Assembly: GCF_013410405.1 (NCBI RefSeq)
Contig: NZ_JACCFK010000001.1
Span: forward strand, 1,364,001 to 1,428,000
DNA: 64,000 nt
Direction: 5' to 3'
Origin: Amycolatopsis endophytica
Lineage (GTDB): Bacteria; Actinomycetota; Actinomycetes; Mycobacteriales; Pseudonocardiaceae
In this document: positions 57,691 to 64,000 of the stretch, in pieces
How positions within the stretch are numbered: the stretch's first letter is position 1
Layout: every line of letters begins with the position of its first letter
Position numbers and translations under genes: made by a program
The notes under the pieces: model-generated
What the model was told of the DNA's origin: nothing
Databases searched by the model: none
The model's input: only the letters and a program-made list of their open reading frames with translations

Positions 57691-58740
57691 CTATCTCGGA
57701 ACGATCACGAGGAGTTCGGCGAGGTGCACCGCGCGCACGCGCGAACCCCGTTTCCGCAGGCCAGTCTTCAGTTGCCGGAGACAACCCGGGTTGACCGCGA
57801 CCACGAAATCGACCTCGGCGGCCTCGATTTCGTCGATTTTCACCGACAGGATTTCGCCGCTTTCCCGCGGCCGTAAGATCGAATAGGTGCCCGCCGCGCC
57901 GCAGCACGCGCCCGCCGACGGCAGTTCGACGTACTCCGCGACGGCCCTGATCAACTCGCGCGGCTGCCGCGAAATGCCGAGCCCGTTGCGGAGGTGGCAC
58001 GAGTCCTGCAACGCGACCCGCGCCACGCGGCCGTCGACGAGCAGCCGCCCGCTGGGCAGGTGGTCGTGCTCGACGAGGTACTCACTCAGCTCGCGGACCC
58101 GCGGCCGGCCCACGTGGGCCGCCAGGTGCGCGGCGCATCCGCCGGACGTGGTGACGATCGTGCCGGGCAGGGCGTCGCCGAGAGACTTCGCCATGCGCTC
58201 CCCGGTTCCGGAATCGCCGTTGTGCGCATGCAGCGCGCCACAACAGCCCTGGCGTTTCGGCACGGACAACCCGGGAGCCAGTTTCCGCGCCGCGTGGGAC
58301 ACGCGAGGAAACAACCCGCGTTCCACACAGCCGAGCATGAGCGACGGCCCGCTCGCGCTAGTCACCGTCCTCGCGTGCCGTCGCACCAAACCCTGCGCCC
58401 GCACCAGCCACGACCGTGAGACCAACGCCATCAGCAGCCGCGCGGGCAGTGGGCTGCGGCGCCCGCTCCACTGGTGGTCCCGCCACTCTTCCAGCAGGTT
58501 CCCGTACTCGACGCCGGCCGGGCACACCGGCTCGCACGCCCGGCACCCGAGGCAGAACGAAGCCTGTTCGGCCAGGGTCGGATCGTCGTCCTCCAGATGA
58601 CCGGTTTCCAGTGCCCGCATCAGCGAGATCCGGCCGCGCGGCGAGGATGCCTCGTCGCCCGTCATCGCGTACGTCGGGCAGGCCGGCAGACAGTAGCCGC
58701 AGGAGATGCACCGGTCCAGCAGGGTTTTGGAGAAGATCAT
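57691..58740 (-). CDS. iron-sulphur subunit of a glycolate oxidase-type dehydrogenase (GlcF-like)
   Basis: This 349-residue protein has two 4Fe-4S ferredoxin motifs: CX2CX2CX3CP at C11-C21 (CISCGYCLPACP) and at C63-C73 (CLGCRACEPVCP). Two C-terminal CCG domains follow (QGCCGALHAH, SGACCGAAGTYS). This is the electron-transfer subunit that pairs with a GlcD-like flavoprotein to oxidise a 2-hydroxy acid. ATG 58740 overlaps the glcD-like stop by 4 nt (ATGA). It is the last gene of the packed operon. Confidence 0.92.
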   Translation of the reverse strand: MIFSKTLLDRCISCGYCLPACPTYAMTGDEASSPRGRISLMRALETGHLEDDDPTLAEQASFCLGCRACEPVCPAGVEYGNLLEEWRDHQWSGRRSPLPARLLMALVSRSWLVRAQGLVRRHARTVTSASGPSLMLGCVERGLFPRVSHAARKLAPGLSVPKRQGCCGALHAHNGDSGTGERMAKSLGDALPGTIVTTSGGCAAHLAAHVGRPRVRELSEYLVEHDHLPSGRLLVDGRVARVALQDSCHLRNGLGISRQPRELIRAVAEYVELPSAGACCGAAGTYSILRPRESGEILSVKIDEIEAAEVDFVVAVNPGCLRQLKTGLRKRGSRVRAVHLAELLVIVPR

Positions 58741-60119
58741 GAACCGAGCTTTCCGGGGTTGAGGATGCCCGCCGGGTCGAACGCGGTCTTGATCCTGCGC
58801 AGCAGGCCGAGCTGGGTCGCGCCGAGCCGGTCGGCGAGGAACGGCAGTTTCGCCGAGCCGACGCCGTGCTCGCCGGTGATCGTGCCGTCGAGCCGGATCG
58901 CGGCACGGAACACCTCGGCGAACGCCTTGTGCACCCGGCCGACGGCGTCCTCGTCGTCCGGGTCCAGCACGCACGTCGGGTGCAGGTTGCCGTCACCCGC
59001 GTGACCGAACGTCGCGATCTGCAGATCGAACCGGTCCGCGATCTCGTCGATCCGCCCGACCATCTCGGGCATCCGCGGTCGCGGCACTGTCACGTCCTCC
59101 AGCACCGTCAGCGACCCGAGCCGGGACAGCGCGGGCAATGAACACCGGCGCGCCGCCAGCAGCGCTTCGGAGCGCACGATATCCTCGGCCACGGTGACTT
59201 CGAGTGCACCGGTCTCCGCGCAGATCTGGCGCATGCGCAGCATGTTCGCCGCGACCGTCGCAAGCGGACCGTCTTCCCCGAACAGCAGCAGCGCGCCGGC
59301 ATCCAGACGCAACCCGAGACCTGCGTACTCCTCCACCACGGCGACGCACTTGCGGTCGAGGAACTCCAGCGTGGCCGGCACAATCCCCGCCGAGATGATC
59401 GCGCCGACGGCACGGGACGCCTCGGTGAGCGATTCGAAGTAGGCGACGCCGGTGTTGCTCTCGGCGGGCGCGGGCAGCAGCGCCACGGTCGCCTCGGTGA
59501 TCACGGCGAGCGTGCCCTCCGAGCCGGTGAGCAGCCGGGTCAGGTCGTATCCGGCGACGTCCTTCCACAGGCGACCGCCGGTGCGCACGACCTCACCGGT
59601 GGGCAGGACCGCTTCCAGGCCGAGCACGTAGTTGCGGGTCACGCCGTACTTCAGTCCGCGCAGCCCGCCGGCGCACGTGGCGATGTTGCCACCGACCGTA
59701 GCGGTCGTGCGGCTTCCCGGATCTGGCGCGTAGAGGAGGTTGCGGGCGGTGGCGGCGTCTGCGAGCCGCGCCGTCGTCACGCCCGGCTGGACCCGCGCGA
59801 GCAACTCGTCCGTGCTGATTTCCAGGATCTGCGTCATTCGGGTCAGCGCGAGGACGATCCCGCCGCGCACCGGCACGGTGGCCGCGCACAGGTTGGAGCC
59901 CGCGCCACGCGGCACGACCGGAACCCGGTGTGCGGTGGCCAGCCTCAGGACGCGGGCGACCTGCTCGGTGGTGGCCGGGAAGACCACCGCGTCCGGCACC
60001 TGGTGGAACAGCGGGGTCGCGTCCCTGGCGTAGACCGCGAGGTCACCGGGCGCCTGGTGGACGTGACCGGCACCGACCACGTCGGCCAGTGCGCCGGCGA
60101 AGTCACGGTCGAGGGCCAT
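58737..60119 (-). CDS. FAD-linked oxidase subunit (GlcD-like)
   Basis: This 460-residue flavoprotein has a PCMH FAD domain (VPVVPRGAGSNLCAATVPV, GGNIATCAGGLRGLKYG) and a C-terminal FAD-oxidase domain with FGHAGDGNLHP and ITGEHGVGSAKLPFL. Relatives oxidise glycolate, D-lactate or other 2-hydroxy acids. With the GlcF-like subunit it forms a two-subunit membrane-associated dehydrogenase; no third subunit (GlcE) is present. ATG 60119 shares one base with the FAH-family stop (TGATG). The substrate is unknown. Confidence 0.92.
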   Translation of the reverse strand: MALDRDFAGALADVVGAGHVHQAPGDLAVYARDATPLFHQVPDAVVFPATTEQVARVLRLATAHRVPVVPRGAGSNLCAATVPVRGGIVLALTRMTQILEISTDELLARVQPGVTTARLADAATARNLLYAPDPGSRTTATVGGNIATCAGGLRGLKYGVTRNYVLGLEAVLPTGEVVRTGGRLWKDVAGYDLTRLLTGSEGTLAVITEATVALLPAPAESNTGVAYFESLTEASRAVGAIISAGIVPATLEFLDRKCVAVVEEYAGLGLRLDAGALLLFGEDGPLATVAANMLRMRQICAETGALEVTVAEDIVRSEALLAARRCSLPALSRLGSLTVLEDVTVPRPRMPEMVGRIDEIADRFDLQIATFGHAGDGNLHPTCVLDPDDEDAVGRVHKAFAEVFRAAIRLDGTITGEHGVGSAKLPFLADRLGATQLGLLRRIKTAFDPAGILNPGKLGS

Positions 60120-60967
60120 CAGGCCTGGCCGCACTCGTTGCGCTGGCGTCCGAGGCCGGACACCTCGGTCTCGACGACATCGCCGGCCCGTAGGTAGGCG
60201 AAGCGGCCGGACAGCGCGACGCCCTCGGGGGTGCCGGTGTTCACCAGGTCGCCCGGTTCCAGCACCAGGAACTGGGAGAGGTGCCAGATGATCTCGTCGA
60301 CGGTGAAGACCATGTCCGAGGTCTTCGAGTCCTGGCGGGGTTCGCCGTTGACCCACGAGCGGATCTCCAGCACCTGCGGGTCTGGCACCTCGTCCGCGGG
60401 AACCAGCCACGGCCCTACCGGGTTGAACGTCTCACACGACTTGCCCTTGGACCACTGACCGCCGGGCCTGCCGAGCTGGAAGGACCGTTCGGAGACGTCG
60501 TCGGAGGTGATGTACCCGGCGATGCACGCGCGGGCGTCGGAAAGCGCTTCCAGGTATCGCGCGCGCTTCCCGATGACGACGCCGAGTTCGACCTCCCAGT
60601 CGGTGCGCTCCGATCCGCGGGGGATCAGCACCTGGTCGTACGGGCCGACGACCGTGTTGGGCGACTTGTGGAACAGGATCGGCTCGGCGGGCGGCGGATC
60701 ACCGGTCTCGGCCGCGTGGGCCGCGTAGTTCTGCCCGATGCACAGAACGGCGCCCGGCCGGGTGATCGGCGCCCCGATCCGCATCCCGACCACGTCGATC
60801 TCGCGCAGCACACCGTCCGCGAGCGCCGTCCGCACCCGGCGCACCCCGTCGCGCGCCAGGAAGGGCCCGTCAACGGCGGGGGTCAGCGGCGCCAGGTCGT
60901 AGTGGCGGCCGTCTTCCAGCACGACGGGACGTTCCCGGCCGGGATCGCCCACCTGCATCAGTTTCAT
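60119..60967 (-). CDS. fumarylacetoacetate hydrolase family protein
   Basis: This 282-residue FAH-family protein has the metal-binding core: Glu in DWEVELGVVIG and the pattern VLCIGQNYAAHAAETG, SDDVSERSFQLGRPGGQW, FNPVGPWLVP and VNTGTPEGV. Members hydrolyse or hydrate C-C bonds of diketo acids, or decarboxylate oxaloacetate. Here it probably handles a keto-acid intermediate formed by the adjacent dehydrogenase. The ATG start is 5 nt after the upstream MlrC stop. Confidence 0.9.
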   Translation of the reverse strand: MKLMQVGDPGRERPVVLEDGRHYDLAPLTPAVDGPFLARDGVRRVRTALADGVLREIDVVGMRIGAPITRPGAVLCIGQNYAAHAAETGDPPPAEPILFHKSPNTVVGPYDQVLIPRGSERTDWEVELGVVIGKRARYLEALSDARACIAGYITSDDVSERSFQLGRPGGQWSKGKSCETFNPVGPWLVPADEVPDPQVLEIRSWVNGEPRQDSKTSDMVFTVDEIIWHLSQFLVLEPGDLVNTGTPEGVALSGRFAYLRAGDVVETEVSGLGRQRNECGQA

Positions 60968-60971
60968 CCGT

Positions 60972-62453
60972 CTACTCCGGGAATTCCGCTGCTTCGAAGG
61001 GGTACAACGGCTTGCGCCGGTGCTGGTAGGTGAACCGCTCCAGGTTCATCGCGGTGATGCCCTCGGTGTCGACGACGACCATGCGGCGCGCGATCGTGCC
61101 GTAGGAGGCCCGCGGCGAGTTCACCCCTTTGGCGACGACGATGTGGTAGCGCCCCGGATCGACGCCGACGCTGAGGAGCTGCTGCAGGCTGGAGTTCATG
61201 ACGGCCTTCGAGCCGAGGACGAGCGTGTGGCCCTCCACGGTGTCGAGCACCGCCGTCGGCCCCTGGTCGAAGAACCGGAACCCACCGTGCGTCGCGGTCG
61301 GCTCCTCGAACCGCCCGTCGGACACCGTCCGGACCGTCCCCCGAACCTCGACAGGTTTGCCGGCGGAGTGCGGGTTCTTCGCCCCCACGTGGAGGTTCAC
61401 CCCCGCCCCTACGCCGGCCTCGATGCACCGGCGCACGGATTCCGGGTCCGACAACGTCTGCACCAACGGACGGGCCCCGCTGTCCAGCGCGGCGCGCAGG
61501 ATGACGGTCGAATCACCCGGTGCCCCACCCCCGATGTTGTCGCCGACGTCCAGCAACACCACCGGCCCCGACGGCTCCCGCGCCGCGAGCTCCAGCGCCT
61601 CGTGCACGGAACGCTCCCGGGCCTGCAACTCCGCGCGGTGCTTCCAGACCTGGCTGGCCAACTCCTGCGCCGCCGCTTCGGCCTCGGCCTCGCCGCCATC
61701 GTGGATCGCGATGCAGGACATTCCCATGTGCGGGACGTCCGCGTAGGGGAAGCCCTCGACGACGCTGGCCGAGAGGAGACCTGGCCACGAGGCGATTGCG
61801 CGGGCTCTCGCCATCAGCTCGGCCATCGGCTTCTCGTCGGTGTCCTGCCGCGCGATGTTCACGACCAGGGGCAGCGGCACCAGCGCCTGCTGGGGCCGGA
61901 TCTCGCCACGCACGGTGGCCGCGATCATCTTCGTGCAGTCGATCCCCCGTTCCCTGGCGTCCACGTGCGGGTTCGTCTGGTAGACGAGCGTCACCGTAAG
62001 CGCCTCGACCAGCTGCCGGGACACGTTCGCGTGCAGATCGAGGACAGCGCCGACGGGAACGTCCGGCCCGACCACTGCACGCACTCTGGAAGCGATCTCA
62101 CCGTCCACGTCAGGCAGGTGTTCCGCCACGGCCGCACCGTGCAGGTTCAGCAGAACACCGTCCCACGGGCCCCTGGCCTCGAGCTCGGCGAGCATTTCAC
62201 CCACCAGCCATTCGAAGGCGTCCTCGGTGATGGCGCCGATCGGCGTCACGAAGGCGAAGAGGATCGGCTCGATGTCGATGTCCAGCTGCCGAGCCGCCGT
62301 GAAGTATCCGCCGAGCGTCGTCGCCGATTCGGCGTAGTCCCTGATGATCTCGGCGTCACGCACGACTCCACCGCTTTCGAAGAGCCGCCGGTCGGCCTTG
62401 AGCGGAGAGAACGTGTTGGCCTCGTGGTAGAGGCCAAGGGTGGCGAAGCGCAT
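60972..62453 (-). CDS. M81 family metallohydrolase (MlrC-like)
   Basis: This 493-residue protein has the M81/MlrC layout: GLYHEANTFSPL at the N-terminus with His, LNLHGAAVAEHLPDVDGE, VLDLHANVSRQLV, TNPHVDARERG, and VVLLDVGDNIGGGAPGDST, then a C-terminal MlrC domain (GSKAVMNSS, HIVVAKGVNSPRASYG). MlrC degrades linearised microcystin fragments, but most members act on unknown amide or ureido compounds. It lies between RidA and FAH genes in one operon, which suggests amino-acid-derived substrate handling. Confidence 0.9.
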   Translation of the reverse strand: MRFATLGLYHEANTFSPLKADRRLFESGGVVRDAEIIRDYAESATTLGGYFTAARQLDIDIEPILFAFVTPIGAITEDAFEWLVGEMLAELEARGPWDGVLLNLHGAAVAEHLPDVDGEIASRVRAVVGPDVPVGAVLDLHANVSRQLVEALTVTLVYQTNPHVDARERGIDCTKMIAATVRGEIRPQQALVPLPLVVNIARQDTDEKPMAELMARARAIASWPGLLSASVVEGFPYADVPHMGMSCIAIHDGGEAEAEAAAQELASQVWKHRAELQARERSVHEALELAAREPSGPVVLLDVGDNIGGGAPGDSTVILRAALDSGARPLVQTLSDPESVRRCIEAGVGAGVNLHVGAKNPHSAGKPVEVRGTVRTVSDGRFEEPTATHGGFRFFDQGPTAVLDTVEGHTLVLGSKAVMNSSLQQLLSVGVDPGRYHIVVAKGVNSPRASYGTIARRMVVVDTEGITAMNLERFTYQHRRKPLYPFEAAEFPE

Positions 62454-62454
62454 C

Positions 62455-62823
62455 TCACCCTCCCGTATGGGCGACGACGTCGACCTCGAACCTGATGCTC
62501 TCCGGGAGGCAGCCGGTGACGGTCGTCCGCGCGGGAAGCGGATGGGTGAAGTATTCGGTGTAGAGCCGGTTGAACTCGGCGAGGTCTCCCGCGTCGCGGA
62601 CGTAGGCGCCGACCTTGACTACGTCGGACAGTTCGAGCCCGGCGGCGGCGAGCACGCGGATCACGTTGCCGAGCGATCGGTGCATCTCCTCCGCGAAGGT
62701 GCCGGGCACGATGGAACCGTCTTCGTCGACCGAGGCCTGACCGGAAACGAACACGAAATCACCGGCGCGCACGAACGCAGCGAACTTCGCGGTGTTGCCG
62801 TCCCGGTTCATGGTTCCCGTCAC
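62455..62823 (-). CDS. RidA (YjgF/UK114) family protein
   Basis: This 122-residue protein has the RidA pattern: FVRAGDFVFVSGQASVDEDG, VVKVGAYVRDAGDLAEFNRLY, and the active-site Arg in GCLPESIRFEVDVVA. RidA hydrolyses reactive enamine/imine intermediates from PLP enzymes, matching the D-serine dehydratase-like and aminotransferase genes nearby. GTG 62823 overlaps the aminotransferase stop by 4 nt (GTGA); ATG 62811 with GGGA just upstream is an alternative. Confidence 0.9.
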   Translation of the reverse strand: MTGTMNRDGNTAKFAAFVRAGDFVFVSGQASVDEDGSIVPGTFAEEMHRSLGNVIRVLAAAGLELSDVVKVGAYVRDAGDLAEFNRLYTEYFTHPLPARTTVTGCLPESIRFEVDVVAHTGG

Positions 62824-64000
62824 CGGCCGGCCCCGTCCGCCAGCGCCGACTCGAACCGGGTCAGTGCGGCATCGAGTTCCTCCTCGCCGTGGCAGGCCGA
62901 CACGTACCAGACTCCCCGTCCGGCCACCCAGAGACCGTGACGGACCAGATCGCGCGACAACCGCTCGTAGCGGGCCAAGTCAAGCTGTTGCAGCGTCCGG
63001 TAGTCACGGACCTCGGCTTCACCGAACGAGACGTGGAACGCGGCGGGGATACCTTCGACCCGCAGCGGCAGGTCGTGTTCGAGACCGAGATCCCGCAACC
63101 CGACCATGAGCGTCTTGCTGTGTTTGGTCACCCGCTCGTACGGCGGGTCCTCCAGTAGGCTCGTCACCGTCGCGGCGACCGCGGCGGTCGCCATGACGGA
63201 ACCGTTGAAGGTCCCGGAGTGGTTGACCTCGCCGGTGCCGAACCTGGACATCAGCCCCTCGCGCCCGACGAGCGCGGCTACCGGAAAGCCCCCCGCGATC
63301 GCCTTTCCATAGGTCGCGAGGTCGGGCTGGACACCGTAGCGCTCGGCTGCCCCACCGAGACCAAGCCGGAAACCGGAGATCACCTCGTCGAAAATCAGTA
63401 CGACACCGTGCGCATCGCACAGCCGCCGTACCGCCTCGAGGAATTTCGGCAGCGGCTCGATAACCCCCGTGTTGATCATGACCGGCTCCATGATGACGGC
63501 AGCAACCTGCTCACCGTGACGCTCGAGCGCGTCAGCCACCTGATCAGCGTCGTTCCACGGCAACACGATGAAATCGTCGAGGTGACCCGCAAGCTGCCCC
63601 TTGCTCGCGACGGTCCAGGCACCGTCGCGCGGCGCCGTCAAGACGTTGTCGAGCCAGCCGTGGTAGTGCCCTTCGAACCGGACCACCTTCGTGCGCCCAG
63701 TGACCCCACGCGCGAGCCGCAGCGCTCCTTGCACGGCCTCGGTGCCGGACACGCCGAACCGGATCATGTCGGCCCAGCCGACCGCCCGGCATACCAGTTC
63801 CGACGCCCGGACTTCGAGTTCGTGTTGCCCGCCGAAGATCACGCCGTCGCGGCAGGCTTCGAAGACCGCGTCGATCACCCGGTCCGGCGCGTGCCCGAGG
63901 AAATTCGGCCCTTGCCCCAGCAGGTAGTCGACGTAGTCTCGGCCGTCGACGCCGTACAGCCAGGCTCCCTTGGCGCGCTCGATGAACTCCTGCGCACCGG
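62820..64000 (-). CDS. class III aminotransferase (glutamate-1-semialdehyde mutase-like), 5' end missing
   Basis: The frame runs from the right window edge to a stop at 62820 and gives about 393 residues. It has RDYVDYLLGQGPNFLGHAPD near the edge, FGVSGTEAVQGALRLARG, HYHGWLDN, VLIFDEVISGFRLGLGG and the PLP-lysine region LATYGKAIAGGFPVAAL. It resembles glutamate-1-semialdehyde aminomutase, but the biosynthetic hem gene is usually elsewhere, so this is probably a catabolic amino-acid aminotransferase or aminomutase. It overlaps the ridA-like gene by 4 nt and is the first gene of the catabolic operon within the window; the start lies beyond it. Confidence 0.88.
   Translation of the reverse strand, partial: GAQEFIERAKGAWLYGVDGRDYVDYLLGQGPNFLGHAPDRVIDAVFEACRDGVIFGGQHELEVRASELVCRAVGWADMIRFGVSGTEAVQGALRLARGVTGRTKVVRFEGHYHGWLDNVLTAPRDGAWTVASKGQLAGHLDDFIVLPWNDADQVADALERHGEQVAAVIMEPVMINTGVIEPLPKFLEAVRRLCDAHGVVLIFDEVISGFRLGLGGAAERYGVQPDLATYGKAIAGGFPVAALVGREGLMSRFGTGEVNHSGTFNGSVMATAAVAATVTSLLEDPPYERVTKHSKTLMVGLRDLGLEHDLPLRVEGIPAAFHVSFGEAEVRDYRTLQQLDLARYERLSRDLVRHGLWVAGRGVWYVSACHGEEELDAALTRFESALADGAGR

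Overview
The window is high-GC DNA from an actinomycete, most likely a member of the Pseudonocardiaceae such as Amycolatopsis. This is inferred from gene content and order, not from a database match. Supporting signs are a mycothiol gene (mshA), a HbhA-like protein, a SenX3-RegX3 pair, many GTG starts, many 1-8 nt gene overlaps and several apparently leaderless genes. No rRNA, tRNA, insertion sequence, prophage or CRISPR array was seen.

Bases 1-29,300 are largely core genome. Read on the minus strand, they keep the order of a block I know from Mycobacterium tuberculosis (about Rv0474 to Rv0498): XRE regulator, hbhA, DUF2516, DUF2505, murB, L,D-transpeptidase, SDR, mshA, YbjN-like, gpmA, senX3, regX3, ppx, a proline-rich membrane protein and a TIM-barrel isomerase. 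Two insertions interrupt it. At 6.9-9.3 kb lie an aldo/keto reductase and two regulators. At 16.7-26.7 kb lie an ornithine-lipid type acyltransferase pair, a DedA protein, a maleylpyruvate isomerase family protein, purU, a frameshifted membrane gene, a reductase, an SRPBCC protein, a glycine-betaine/choline type ABC importer without an ATPase gene, and a YbaK protein. The two large gene-free gaps (10.1-11.3 kb and 27.0-28.1 kb) are packed with unusual repeats.

Bases 29,300-46,400 hold housekeeping and stress genes in small units: methyltransferases, zinc-ribbon proteins, a DUF445 protein, an aminotransferase, an ECF sigma factor, a MocR/YczE pair, a Clp-N/HTH pair with twin operators, a TetR/F420-type reductase pair with mirrored operators, a phosphoribosyltransferase and a GH3 hexosaminidase.

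Bases 46,400-51,200 hold the most distinctive locus. A cobalamin-binding radical SAM protein, an XRE regulator, an AraC regulator and a tryptophanase-like lyase all lie on the minus strand. The lyase has Gln where E. coli TnaA has His463. A plausible but unproven reading is methylation of tryptophan followed by cleavage to a methylated indole.

Bases 51,200-64,000 are accessory. After an EAL-CBS-GGDEF protein, a truncated GntR and an odd GNAT protein comes a minus-strand catabolic set: D-serine dehydratase-like enzyme, two AraC regulators, GlcF/GlcD-type oxidase, FAH-family hydrolase, MlrC/M81 protein, RidA and a class III aminotransferase that runs off the window. The last six are tightly packed, mostly with 1-4 nt overlaps, and look like one transcript for an unidentified substrate, possibly an unusual D- or hydroxy-amino acid.
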